Of a stretch of DNA of 64,000 nucleotides, positions 45,510 through 54,420 are shown piece after piece; the stretch's first letter is position 1; each line of letters begins with the position of its first letter. Source of the stretch: Kiritimatiellia bacterium (GTDB lineage: Bacteria > Verrucomicrobiota > Kiritimatiellia > UBA8416 > JADHWI01). Under the pieces are notes generated by a model. That model saw nothing but the letters and a program-made list of their open reading frames with translations, ran no database searches and was not told the origin of the DNA. Made by a program: the position numbers and the translations under genes. The stretch spans positions 1-64,000 of the forward strand of contig JASLPY010000014.1 in the NCBI GenBank assembly GCA_030744755.1, given 5' to 3'.

Positions 45510-47681
45510 ATGAAGTTACTGGCCTGCCTCCTGACGCTCGTGATTGCAGCCGGATCTGCGCTCTCTGCTGAGCCGACTCCGGACGATTCCACCAGCCGCA
45601 CAAGATTGCTGGCGCCATTTCGCGACAAGATCGAACGCATCATCTTCACCAAGCACTTTGACATGGGCGGGTCTCACTATGCATACACCGATGCAGTGAG
45701 TGACGAGGATACTCTCAACCCCAGGGGAACCGTGAAGGAGTTCAACTTCAAGGGTGGATCCAGTTTGTGCCTGTTGGAGATTGGTGATGATTATGCCGTC
45801 AAGGAAACCACGCTGCTCCACGATGAAGACGGGGTCTTCCGTGACCCGGACGTGTCGCATGACGGCAAACGCATTCTTTTCGCATGGAAGAAGTCCGCAC
45901 GCGGCGATGACTACCATCTATACGAGATGGAGTTTGAGACGCGCAAAGTCCGCCAGTTGACTCACGGCCTGGGCCTGGCTGATTACGAGGGTATCTACCT
46001 GCCTGATGGAAACATCATGTTCAGTTCCACCCGCTGTTACCAGAACGTCGATTGCTGGCACGTAAGCGTCTGCAACATGTACCTGATGGATGGGGATGGC
46101 AGTTTCATGCGGCGCGTTGGATTCGACCAGGTGCACAGCAACTATCCCCAGGTTCATCCGGAGAGTGGTCTCGTTACCTACACGCGCTGGGAATACAACG
46201 ATCGCGGCCAGATCTATCCGCAGCCCCTGTTTCAAATGTATCCGAATGGAGCACAGCAGACCGAGTTCTACGGAAACAACTCCTACTTTCCAACAACCAT
46301 CCTTCATGCCCGGGGAATTCCGGGCACAGGCAAAGTCCTCGCCGTCCTTTCCGGCCACCACACGAAACAGACCGGAAAACTGGCCATTATCGATCCTGCC
46401 AAGGGGAGGCAGGAAACAAGCGGTGTGACACTTCTCGCTCCGGTCAGCAAACCTACTGGTCTGATAAAGATCGACAGGTACGGCCAGGGCGGAGACCAAT
46501 GGCAGTATCCCTATCCCCTGGATGAAGACAACTACCTGGTGACATTCCGCCCCAACGGGCAACGCCACTTTGGCATCTACTTTATGAACAAGGATGGCAA
46601 GCGAGCGCTCCTCGCGTCAGACCCTGCCATCTCCTGCAACCAGCCCATCCCACTGGCTCCGCGCACTCTTCCCCCAAAGGCCGCCTACCCTGTTGACTGG
46701 CGTAAGAAGACAGGGGTGTTCACTATCCAGGACATCTACCACGGCCCCGGCCTGGCAGGCATCCCACGGGGTACGGTGAAGAAGGTAAGAGTCGTAGCGC
46801 TGGATTTCATGGTCACGGACATCGGGCGAAAGCACGGGCCCTCAACCATCAGCGACCTGGCGGCCTGGGACGTGAAGATCGTTCTTGGCGAAGCACCCGT
46901 TTATGAAGACGGTTCCGCCGCCTTTGAAGTTCCCGCACGCACCCCCGTATACTTCCAGGCCATTGATGCAAAAGGCCACGTTGTACAGACCATGCGTTCG
47001 TGGTCGACACTCATGCCTGGTGAGGTCTTCGGTTGTATAGGATGCCACGAGGATAAGAACGAGGTCGTGCCCAACAAGGCTATAACCATGGCCCAAAAGA
47101 AAGGTGTGAAGCCGTTAGATCCATTCTATGACATCACAGGCAAGGGTTTCAGCTTTCCAAAAATGATTCAGCCGATTCTAGACGCAAGGTGCGTAGAGTG
47201 CCATAAGGGCGATAAAACCGACCCGCCGGACTTACGCGCCACCCCCGTCTGGGACAATCGTGCGCGCAAGTCCTGGAACCAGGCTTACCACGCACTGATT
47301 TCCACAGGCAGGCCCGGTCCTCCCGCCAACGATACGAGTCAACGACTGGGCACCATCGCCGAAAAGTCGAAGTATTTGAACTGGATAGGCCGCTGGTCCG
47401 TACCCGTGATGATTCCGCCATACTCTCACGGCTCATCGCAGAGTCCCTTGATTGCCTTACTGGAGAAGGGACACGAGAAGGTAAAGATGACGCGCGAAGA
47501 AATGGATAAGATAGCCTGCTGGATAGACCTGGCACTTCCGCATTCCGGAGAATGGACCGAAGGTATGAAGCCTGAGGACAAGGCGATCTACATGAACGTC
47601 TACCAGAAACGCATGGAATTGCAGAAGCAGGAAACCGCGAATCTCCATGAATACATCGACAGCATTGGGAAAGTGGAGTGA
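45510..47681 (+). CDS. Exported hydrazine-synthase-alpha-like diheme propeller protein
   Basis: Start at 45510 (MKLLACLLTLVIAAGSALSA) chosen for AAGGA upstream and a clean signal peptide; 723 residues. A propeller with IIFTKHFDMGGSHYAYTD, GIYLPDGNIMFSSTRCYQNV, HPESGLVTYTRWEYNDRGQI and similar blades covers residues 30-440. Then a middle domain (IQDIYHGPGLAGIPRGTVKK, VYEDGSAAFEVPARTPVYFQ) and two heme motifs CIGCH near 508 and CVECH near 560. It resembles the alpha subunit of hydrazine synthase and its many paralogues in planctomycetes and Kiritimatiellota. The other two subunits are absent, so a role in hydrazine synthesis is not implied. Confidence 0.83.
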   Translation: MKLLACLLTLVIAAGSALSAEPTPDDSTSRTRLLAPFRDKIERIIFTKHFDMGGSHYAYTDAVSDEDTLNPRGTVKEFNFKGGSSLCLLEIGDDYAVKETTLLHDEDGVFRDPDVSHDGKRILFAWKKSARGDDYHLYEMEFETRKVRQLTHGLGLADYEGIYLPDGNIMFSSTRCYQNVDCWHVSVCNMYLMDGDGSFMRRVGFDQVHSNYPQVHPESGLVTYTRWEYNDRGQIYPQPLFQMYPNGAQQTEFYGNNSYFPTTILHARGIPGTGKVLAVLSGHHTKQTGKLAIIDPAKGRQETSGVTLLAPVSKPTGLIKIDRYGQGGDQWQYPYPLDEDNYLVTFRPNGQRHFGIYFMNKDGKRALLASDPAISCNQPIPLAPRTLPPKAAYPVDWRKKTGVFTIQDIYHGPGLAGIPRGTVKKVRVVALDFMVTDIGRKHGPSTISDLAAWDVKIVLGEAPVYEDGSAAFEVPARTPVYFQAIDAKGHVVQTMRSWSTLMPGEVFGCIGCHEDKNEVVPNKAITMAQKKGVKPLDPFYDITGKGFSFPKMIQPILDARCVECHKGDKTDPPDLRATPVWDNRARKSWNQAYHALISTGRPGPPANDTSQRLGTIAEKSKYLNWIGRWSVPVMIPPYSHGSSQSPLIALLEKGHEKVKMTREEMDKIACWIDLALPHSGEWTEGMKPEDKAIYMNVYQKRMELQKQETANLHEYIDSIGKVE

Positions 47682-47742
47682 GGTAGAGCGCAAGGGAGAA
47701 CTTCGTGCAAACGCGCGCGTAGACTGCCACCGATAGCCACTG

Positions 47743-47820
47743 CGGGCACCGAGGCCGGTGCCCCTCCCGCCGTTGGTCGTGCTCTGCACTTGGGAGGGTC
47801 GCCGGCCTCGGCGACCGTGC
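47743..47820. repeat. Family D double hairpin, copy 3
   Basis: GGGCACCGAGGCCGGTGCCC hairpin, linker CTCCCGCCGTTGGTC, then GGGAGGGTCGCCGGCCTCGG with stem GTCGCCG / CGGCGAC. The stems differ from copy 1 in compensating positions (GCAGCG/CGCTGC versus GCACCG/CGGTGC), which keeps the pairing. Confidence 0.8.
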
Positions 47821-47933
47821 CAAAAGGAACGCGACGACCTGGCGCCACCCCCTGATCTTTCCCACACTTGATCATTATTCAGGAACATTCCTGTATTGAA
47901 ACGCGCAGTAAGTCGCGCTACTGTTAACTCGTC

Positions 47934-48665
47934 ATGAACAGGCGAAAATACATCCTTCCGTCGATTCTCTGCGTCCTTTTTACGGCACATTCTGCGATGT
48001 GCTCCGGCTTTGTCATTGTCAAGGTAATGGATGCGTTCAAAGAAACAGAAATGAATATCATCACGATGGATGAATACAAGGTTCTGAACAACAGAGTCAT
48101 GGCAGAGCGCATGTACCACATGAGGGCAGTACAATTGGCCGAGGCCAAGTGGAGAGAGACTTATCCCGAACACCGCTACCCGGGCAGACAACTTTCCTCA
48201 AGGACAGTCAAGGTACTCCACCGGGCTCCCACCAGGGAGAGGGCCCAGAAGCAGATCGAGTACATGAAGCAGTTCAAGATCAACATAAACGCCCAGTCGA
48301 ATAACGGAGGCAACTACAACAACGGTAATCGCCACAACAACCGTGGGCACAACAATCGGCAGCAGGAAGAGAAGCGACGCGAAGAGGAACGGAAGAGAAA
48401 GAAAGAGGAGAAGAAGGCATACCTCTCAAGAGCCTTCAACCTGTATGCTGAAGCCATCAACGGTATGATCGCCGAGAAGTACCCCGATATGCAAGCTGCC
48501 CTCGAGCCTGTCGAAACAAAAGGGGGCCTTCCCTCCTCAAGCGCATCGGGCAGAACCATCAAGCGCATCGGATCAGGCGGCACTACCACCCTGATGAAGA
48601 GCGGAAGCCTTACGTCGGGCGGCTCCAGCCTCTCCAAGGGAACCACCAAGCGTTTGGGAGAATAG
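47934..48665 (+). CDS. Secreted hypothetical protein with low-complexity middle
   Basis: A 243-residue protein with a signal peptide (about 24 residues, LCVLFTAHSAMCS). The first third is helical and charged. Residues about 115-145 are Asn/Gly-rich (NNGGNYNNGNRHNNRGHNNR), followed by a strongly charged coiled-coil-like stretch (EEKRREEERKRKKEEKK). The C-terminus is Ser/Gly/Thr-rich and ends with GTTKRLGE. No family is recognised and no good ribosome-binding site is seen before the ATG. Gene calling is supported by the signal peptide and by consistent codon use. Confidence 0.6.
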   Translation: MNRRKYILPSILCVLFTAHSAMCSGFVIVKVMDAFKETEMNIITMDEYKVLNNRVMAERMYHMRAVQLAEAKWRETYPEHRYPGRQLSSRTVKVLHRAPTRERAQKQIEYMKQFKININAQSNNGGNYNNGNRHNNRGHNNRQQEEKRREEERKRKKEEKKAYLSRAFNLYAEAINGMIAEKYPDMQAALEPVETKGGLPSSSASGRTIKRIGSGGTTTLMKSGSLTSGGSSLSKGTTKRLGE

Positions 48666-48710
48666 TCCCGCCACGACATCCCCCCTCCGGGCACTCTAAT
48701 ACCAGTCTCC

Positions 48711-48770
48711 GACTACAAACGAATTCCTGTACACGCTTACGCCGTTTGTAGTTAAGCCCGTAAGGGCTGT
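48711..48770. repeat. Family B REP, diverged copy
   Basis: ACTACAAACG at 48713 and, on the plus strand, GTAG at 48749 with a TTAAGCCCGTAAGGGC-type hairpin (stem GCCC / GGGC, loop GTAA). The left hairpin half is missing, so this is an incomplete BIME. Confidence 0.7.
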
Positions 48771-48815
48771 TCTTCACCGTGCTGCTGCGGCCGCTTGAGT
48801 AAGCGCCATTCGCCC

Positions 48816-49493
48816 CTACGCCCCGCCTTCTTCCCCCTTATCAACTTCCACCCAGAGTGTGGCGCGACGCATGAACTCGGTGGCGTCTTTGATGTCCAGT
48901 TTCTCTTTGATGTGCTGGCGGTGGGCATCAACGGTCTTTACGCTAACTTTGAGACGTTCCGCCACCAGCGTACGTGACAATCCATGCCCGAAAAGCTCAA
49001 ACACTTCGAGTTCCCGATCCCCCAGTGCGTCGACAAGCCGTCCCGGCAATGTGTCTTCGCTCTCTTTCTCTGGTGCTGTCTTCTTCAGGTTGAGCGCCAC
49101 CTGCTCGCTGACATAGCGACGCCCCTGCAGGACGGTGTGAATTGCATTAAGGATTGTTCTGGAGACCTCCTGCTTCATGACGTATCCCAGCGCACCGGCA
49201 CGCAACGCACGCCTGGCATAAACCGCCTCATCATGCATCGAAAGGATCAGTACACGCGTCTGGGGCCAACGGTCACGGATGATCTTGGTCAGATCGATTC
49301 CATTCGAGCCTTCGAGAAAAATGTCAACTATCGCAAGGTCGGGACGCAGCAGCTCCAGGCGTTTAGCCGCATCTTCTACATTCGCCGCCTCGCCGCAAAC
49401 GTTCAGCGAGGGGTCCTCCTCAATAAGCTGCGCCAGCCCGTCACGCAAAATGGGATGGTCATCAACCAGGAACACTCTATGTACTTTGCCCAT
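48816..49493 (-). CDS. NarL/FixJ-family response regulator
   Basis: A 225-residue DNA-binding response regulator. The receiver domain has Asp11-Asp12, phospho-acceptor Asp57 in DLAIVDIFL, and Lys107 in GYVMKQE. A LuxR-type helix-turn-helix covers about 158-215 (LGDRELEVFELFGHGLSRTL, VSVKTVDAHRQHIKEKL). It follows the sensor kinase gene on the same strand after 56 bases, so they form a two-component pair. The targets are unknown. Ribosome-binding site GGGAGTGAG. Confidence 0.92.
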   Translation of the reverse strand: MGKVHRVFLVDDHPILRDGLAQLIEEDPSLNVCGEAANVEDAAKRLELLRPDLAIVDIFLEGSNGIDLTKIIRDRWPQTRVLILSMHDEAVYARRALRAGALGYVMKQEVSRTILNAIHTVLQGRRYVSEQVALNLKKTAPEKESEDTLPGRLVDALGDRELEVFELFGHGLSRTLVAERLKVSVKTVDAHRQHIKEKLDIKDATEFMRRATLWVEVDKGEEGGA

Positions 49494-49549
49494 GTAGATC
49501 TCACTCCCTACCGGGCATATACCCGGAGTTGAATCTCAGAAAGCCCTCA

Positions 49550-51355
49550 TTACCCAGCGACCGGCGCATGATCCACAAAGCTGCAGCAGACCTTCGTTCC
49601 CGCACCAGGCACGCTTTCAATACTCAGCGACCCACCACACATTTCCCCACGGTACCTCATGGTTCTCAGTCCCATGCCCGCGGTGTCATCCGTTGCAGGT
49701 AAGCCGGATCCATTATCCTCAATACGGAGTTCCCCCGCAAGGTCTTCTACCAAGAGACTGACCTTTATAGAATCACCACCACCATGCTTGATTGCATTGG
49801 CAATCGCCTCCTGGGCTATTCGATAAAGATTCGTCGCCACGTCATTGTCATGCACGGGCGATGGCTCGGCACATTCGAACAGGCAATTCATACTGGAGAC
49901 CTCGCTGGTCTCCACCGCGAGACTCCTCAATGCGTGGGAAAGCCCTTCCTCCACAATTTCTACAGGCATCAGGCCCCTGACAATGAACTTGGCGTGTGCG
50001 ATCGCTTCGTTTATCAGCGAGGAAATGCGACTGGCAGAGGTCGAGTCCTTGTGATGATCACTTTCAAGCCTTCTTGAGAGCGATTCCCCCAGGCAGGAAA
50101 TCCCGGCCAGTTCCTGGCCCAGCGAGTCATGCAGGTCCCGGCCAATGCGCTTACGCTCCGCGCTGCTTATCCTCAGCACCTCCTGCTCCGCCTGTCGCCT
50201 CTCGGCGACCTCGCGGCCCAGTTGCATGTTTGCCGCTGCAAGCTCATGAGTACGCTCCGCCACACGCTTCTCCAGTTGTGCATGCGCTTCCTCGAGTTTC
50301 GCTTCGGCACGCTTCCGCTCGGAAAGCTCCACTGTCAGCTCCTGCGTTGTGAGCGCCACCTGCCGCTTGAGCAGTTTGTTCCAAACCAGGATCAGGACAA
50401 ACAGGCCCATGGTCACTGCGGCGACGACAGATACCCATGTCCAGAAGATACGGGTACGGTAGAACGGTACTTGCTCCAGTCGCAGCCACTTGTCGCGCAG
50501 CAATCTCTGCTCTTCCTCCGTGATGCTGTCCAGGCCCCTCTGGAGAATATCACGCAGAATCGGCATGTCCTTCCTGGAAGCCATGCTGAACTCGTAGGCA
50601 GGCCCCACACGGCCCGCGATCTTGAGATTGGTGATGTTGTTCTTCTCAATATGGTAGGTAGCCGTGGCGAGATCGATAACCAGGATATCAACGTCTCCAA
50701 CTGAGAGATCCAACAGGCCGTCCAGGTCCGTCTTGATAGGCACAAGATTCATCTGGGGATAAGTAGAGCGGATGAAGTCAGAAATAGCGTACTTGTGCCC
50801 CGAAGCCATCCGCATGGATTGCATCTTGTCCAGTGTCAGGGAGCCCTTCAAGGTATCGAGCGTGAGTAAAACAACGGGAATCTGCAGATAGGGCTCAGTC
50901 AGCAACCATTTAGCTTGAGCGGACACATCACTGCGCATGGCAGCATGAACGTCTATCTTCCCCGCGCGCTCCGCCACCTGTACTTCTTCCCAGGAACCAG
51001 CGCCCAGTGGATCGAACTTGATTTTGAGTTTCTGCTGAAGAAGCGCCACGTAGTCGGTTTCCAAACCCACGTATGCCGCAGGATCATCCATCGGCTCCTC
51101 AGGAAACCAGCGCGGGTCGTAAGCCAGCACAAGGGGACGGTCCAGCCCCTCCAGCCACTCGCGCTGTTCGGGAAGAAGAACGTCAGGCTGCGCGGTGTCA
51201 GCAGCACCCTCGCCCTCATCCGCGGACACCCCGCCGCAGGTCAGGCCTATCAGAGCATACAGCAGAAACCGGCGCATGACCCAACACCGGGGGCGTTTCT
51301 TTAACTGTGCGTTCATCCTCATAAGCTCAAGCGTCATTGGCAGATGTGCATGCAT
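49550..51355 (-). CDS. Sensor histidine kinase with periplasmic solute-binding domain
   Basis: A 601-residue kinase of the HisKA_3/NarX type. Residues about 60-295 form a family-3 solute-binding-protein domain (DYVALLQQKLKIKFDPLGAG, GDVDILVIDLATATY), then a single transmembrane helix (304-325). A coiled coil with RKRAEAKLEEAHAQLEKRVA (348-395) leads to the H-box ERKRIGRDLHDSLGQEL (His409) and an HATPase with NAIKHGGG (Asn520) and DNGSGLP. A second hydrophobic N-terminal segment near 28-45 is the signal or anchor. The periplasmic domain probably senses an amino-acid- or sugar-like ligand. Paired with the regulator at 48816. Confidence 0.92.
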   Translation of the reverse strand: MHAHLPMTLELMRMNAQLKKRPRCWVMRRFLLYALIGLTCGGVSADEGEGAADTAQPDVLLPEQREWLEGLDRPLVLAYDPRWFPEEPMDDPAAYVGLETDYVALLQQKLKIKFDPLGAGSWEEVQVAERAGKIDVHAAMRSDVSAQAKWLLTEPYLQIPVVLLTLDTLKGSLTLDKMQSMRMASGHKYAISDFIRSTYPQMNLVPIKTDLDGLLDLSVGDVDILVIDLATATYHIEKNNITNLKIAGRVGPAYEFSMASRKDMPILRDILQRGLDSITEEEQRLLRDKWLRLEQVPFYRTRIFWTWVSVVAAVTMGLFVLILVWNKLLKRQVALTTQELTVELSERKRAEAKLEEAHAQLEKRVAERTHELAAANMQLGREVAERRQAEQEVLRISSAERKRIGRDLHDSLGQELAGISCLGESLSRRLESDHHKDSTSASRISSLINEAIAHAKFIVRGLMPVEIVEEGLSHALRSLAVETSEVSSMNCLFECAEPSPVHDNDVATNLYRIAQEAIANAIKHGGGDSIKVSLLVEDLAGELRIEDNGSGLPATDDTAGMGLRTMRYRGEMCGGSLSIESVPGAGTKVCCSFVDHAPVAG

Positions 51356-51654
51356 TCTGCCATAGCTTTCAACGACAACACAACCAGTCAGTCAGGTCGA
51401 GCCTATTGCGCTGTGGCGCAACCAGCGTGGGGTAATGGAGTTATGGAGTGGTGTCAGAATAGCGTTCCCCCAAGCGGTGGTGATATTTCTTAAGCTTTCT
51501 GAGGCATCAAGTGAATTACTGATTGTTTTCTTCATTTTCTTAACCAGAAGGCTACTGACGCGGGGATCGGTTGCGTTGCATAAAGTTCTTCATGATTCTC
51601 CATACGACCGATTCATTGCTTGCACGGAGCATGACCGAACGCATGCTACCGATA

Positions 51655-51790
51655 CGTTCAGGCGGCTCCGCCGGATCGGCGAGCAGGAGAGTGCGAGTAG
51701 GATCGGCGACTGCACCCATTCCCAACCGCAGATCATAATCGCACTCATACCCCTCGCCGTTCCCAGCGGAGCGATCCCCACTCCAATACT
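51655..51790. repeat. ATCATAATCGCACTC / GATCGGCGA element, copy 1
   Basis: GATCGGCGAGCAGGAGAGTG and a diverged GATCGGCGACTGCAC precede ATCATAATCGCACTCATACC and CCTCGCC. The 15-base ATCATAATCGCACTC is shared with the element at 59297-59396. Inverted relationships are visible (GAGTGCGA against TCGCACTC). Confidence 0.55.
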
Positions 51791-51873
51791 CCAGCACTCC
51801 AGCATTCCATCCGAGGGCGCTAACAGCGCCATCGGCTCAGTCAGGTTGAAACGTCCTTCCCGCCAGCACGGGA

Positions 51874-51936
51874 GGGACCTCTCGGAGATAGGTCCCTACT
51901 TCTTAAGTACATACCTATCTCCGAGAGGCATGTCCC
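51874..51936. repeat. Family A hairpin repeat, copy 2
   Basis: CCTCTCGGAGATAGG and CCTATCTCCGAGAGG, with the linker TCCCTACTTCTTAAGTACAT, just 3' of the heme-protein gene ending at 51946. Confidence 0.85.
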
Positions 51937-51945
51937 CTGCTCCGC

Positions 51946-54405
51946 TCACTTCACCTGCCACCAGAACGACTCCCAGTACTTCTGCTCCGTTTCAAATGGA
52001 TCCAGGTCGTCTTTCGCGATATCAAAAGATGGTGGCAGTATGCCGTACCTCTTCATCTCCCTGATGTACTGCCAGTTGGGCTTCCACGCGGGAGTTGAAT
52101 AGCGGGGGATTCCATCCGCCCCCTTCTTGCTTTCCTCGATAGTCTTCAGGAGGAGCTTATAGTCCGGATCTTCCCTGCTTTCAAACACCGTACCGCACCG
52201 CTCCCAGCCACCACCCTTCTTGGCCAGGGGGGCAAGAAGCAGGGGCGATGCCAAAGGTTCTGTCATGTTCACGACAATATGTGAACTGTACCTTGCAAGG
52301 GGATCATTCTCTATAACCAGCCGTTCATGTCGCGCAACCGGGCGCGTTATCCCGCGCTTATCCGGCCAACTCGGGGCATGAAAAGGTATCCGCGGCAGTT
52401 CACCTTTCCCATGACACGTCCCACAACGCCGCCGCAGGATCTCACCGTGCCTGCTAAATACAACTCGCCCATACCCGCGAGCCATCTCGTCATCATTGCG
52501 GAGGGCTGCATATGTTCCCGCGTACGGAGCACCGCTCTCGATCCACAGCCATACCATCCGCCTGTCCCTGGCAGTAACCTTGACCTTCGGTAGCTTGGGC
52601 GCAGACGGATGCGTGCCGTTGATCTTATGCATCAGCCGGCTTGCCGACGAGCCTATGCTGCGCGGAGGCTGATTGCCATAGCCGTTTCTTCCGTCGGCCA
52701 CCTGGAGCCTTGCAATAAGAGCGTAGTAGGCATGCGACCAGATGGGTCCAAGCGCGTATTCCAGAGAGAGGCTGCCCTTGTAGTCTTTGAAGTTGTGGCA
52801 TTTCACGCAGTTCCTGTTCAGAACGGGCTGAATATCCCGGTTGAAATCCAGCACATCCGGAAACTCGGTAAAGGGCTTGATCTTGCTCGGGGCGCGCTTC
52901 ATTGCCATCAGGGCCCCCGGCCGGGGCGAGGCAGGTGCCTTCACACGGTTCTCATGACAACCCACGCAGCTGGTTACTTCACCGGGCGCCACACTCACGA
53001 AACTCTGCATGCGCTTGACCGACATGTCGTTTTCATCCAGCGCTACGAAGAACACTGCCCGGTTTGCCGGCACTTCGAACGATGCCGATCCGTCCTCTTC
53101 AACAGGAACGGTACCCAAAACCCGTTCCAGCGTAAACGTTCCGAGCCACGACATCAGGTCAGGTCCGCCACTGAAACTCACCGGCTGCGGAAGGCTTTCG
53201 AGAATCAGCAGCTTCTTTATGTCGCCACGTTTTACCCCCCCCATGTTGCGTCCGTTGTAAACGTCCGTGAGAATCAGCTGTCCCGTCGCTTTCGCAGGGT
53301 TGGACCTCGGCATGCTAATGTGTTCGCGCTCTCTCCTTGTGATTGGCCGCGGTTCATGACAATCCCTGTCCGATGCGTGAATGGCTTGGGCATCACCCTT
53401 GCTGTTCATCAGCAGAATCTTCTTGTCCTGCGCCACTATGAAGCAGTCATCGGAGAAGGCATACGGGTCAATGTAGTTGCCCTTCCGCACAATCTTCTTC
53501 CCCGCAGGAGAGTCAGGCCCAAACTCATCGGTAAGTAGAATGAGATGCCCGTAATGGTTTCTCCTGCCATGTCCCGGCGATTCTATGGCGATGACCTTTG
53601 AGGAGCCGGGGACAGGCCTGGCGTCGATATAGAGTGGGTAGTGTTCCTGGTTGCCATAATACACCATCTGGCCGGAACCATCGGGATTCATGGTCCAAAG
53701 ATGGTGGTAACCAATCTGGCTTCGGTCAACGTATTCCCAGCGCGTGAACAGGAGTCGTCCGTCGGGAAGAACAGAAGGGGTGTTGTCATGCTCAATGTTT
53801 GCCGAGATCTGAGTGATGTTCTTGCCGTCGGCATCACAGCGGTACAAGATGCCCACCTGTGTCTTCCAGCAGTTTACCCAGCGCTGACAGCGCGTAGAGA
53901 CGAAAGCTATCCCGCCGTCAGGCAGATAGCTCGACTCGAAATCATCATATTTATCGCCGGTTACCTGACGGATGCCACTGCCATCCGTGTTGATCTCGTA
54001 CAGGTGATAGTACTCCGTGCCTTCCTTGCGCCAGGAGAAGAGGATTCTCCTTGCATCGTAATGCACAACCGGGTCACGTATGGATCCCTTACCGGCGTCG
54101 ATAAGAACCGTGACCTTTCTGGACTTAATGTTGTACTTGGACAGGCGTCCCCCTGCCCCTTTCCCATCCCCGGCAAATGCCTTCTTGTTATGATCATTGC
54201 AGTAATAGCCGATATTCGCATACCAGTGGCCATCCGAATAAGAAGCACGGTTCGCGAAAACAATCTCCTCAACACCCTTCATCGGCCCCGCCAACGCCCG
54301 CTGCAACATGGTCGGAGCTGGAGATACTTGTTTCTGGTTCTGGGCTTGAGAGACAGAAGCACTCAAGACAAGGGTCAAGAGGCAGATCTTGCTAAGTCTT
54401 TTCAT
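51946..54405 (-). CDS. Exported triheme hydrazine-synthase-alpha-like protein
   Basis: An 819-residue protein with a signal peptide of about 21 residues. Propeller blades (SSYLPDGGIAFVSTRCQRWV, PSVLPDGRLLFTRWEYVDRS) fill residues 40-440. Three c-type heme motifs follow: CVGCH near 478, CVKCH near 531 and CGTCH near 659. Homologous to the proteins at 41250 and 45510 but longer and with a third heme. The ribosome-binding site is AAGGA. It is on the same strand as the RlmL-like gene but unrelated in function. Role unknown; predicted periplasmic electron carrier or redox enzyme. Confidence 0.82.
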   Translation of the reverse strand: MKRLSKICLLTLVLSASVSQAQNQKQVSPAPTMLQRALAGPMKGVEEIVFANRASYSDGHWYANIGYYCNDHNKKAFAGDGKGAGGRLSKYNIKSRKVTVLIDAGKGSIRDPVVHYDARRILFSWRKEGTEYYHLYEINTDGSGIRQVTGDKYDDFESSYLPDGGIAFVSTRCQRWVNCWKTQVGILYRCDADGKNITQISANIEHDNTPSVLPDGRLLFTRWEYVDRSQIGYHHLWTMNPDGSGQMVYYGNQEHYPLYIDARPVPGSSKVIAIESPGHGRRNHYGHLILLTDEFGPDSPAGKKIVRKGNYIDPYAFSDDCFIVAQDKKILLMNSKGDAQAIHASDRDCHEPRPITRREREHISMPRSNPAKATGQLILTDVYNGRNMGGVKRGDIKKLLILESLPQPVSFSGGPDLMSWLGTFTLERVLGTVPVEEDGSASFEVPANRAVFFVALDENDMSVKRMQSFVSVAPGEVTSCVGCHENRVKAPASPRPGALMAMKRAPSKIKPFTEFPDVLDFNRDIQPVLNRNCVKCHNFKDYKGSLSLEYALGPIWSHAYYALIARLQVADGRNGYGNQPPRSIGSSASRLMHKINGTHPSAPKLPKVKVTARDRRMVWLWIESGAPYAGTYAALRNDDEMARGYGRVVFSRHGEILRRRCGTCHGKGELPRIPFHAPSWPDKRGITRPVARHERLVIENDPLARYSSHIVVNMTEPLASPLLLAPLAKKGGGWERCGTVFESREDPDYKLLLKTIEESKKGADGIPRYSTPAWKPNWQYIREMKRYGILPPSFDIAKDDLDPFETEQKYWESFWWQVK

Positions 54406-54420
54406 CGAGTATTCCTTGGC

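Larger units (their letters stand above)
51356..51945. other. Intergenic region, repeat-rich, no gene seen
   Basis: No coding frame with support. It contains short inverted CTCCA-type units (51431-51455 with 51779-51808: TGGAGTTATGGAGTGGTG against CACTCCAATACTCCAGCACT), an ATCATAATCGCACTC element (about 51725-51740) like that at 59311, and the family A repeat at 51874. Confidence 0.55.

Noticed and set aside
41250-54405. Evidence for anammox-type hydrazine metabolism
   Set aside because: Only alpha-like paralogues are present; beta and gamma subunits and hydrazine dehydrogenase are not in the window, and such paralogues are common in non-anammox PVC bacteria.
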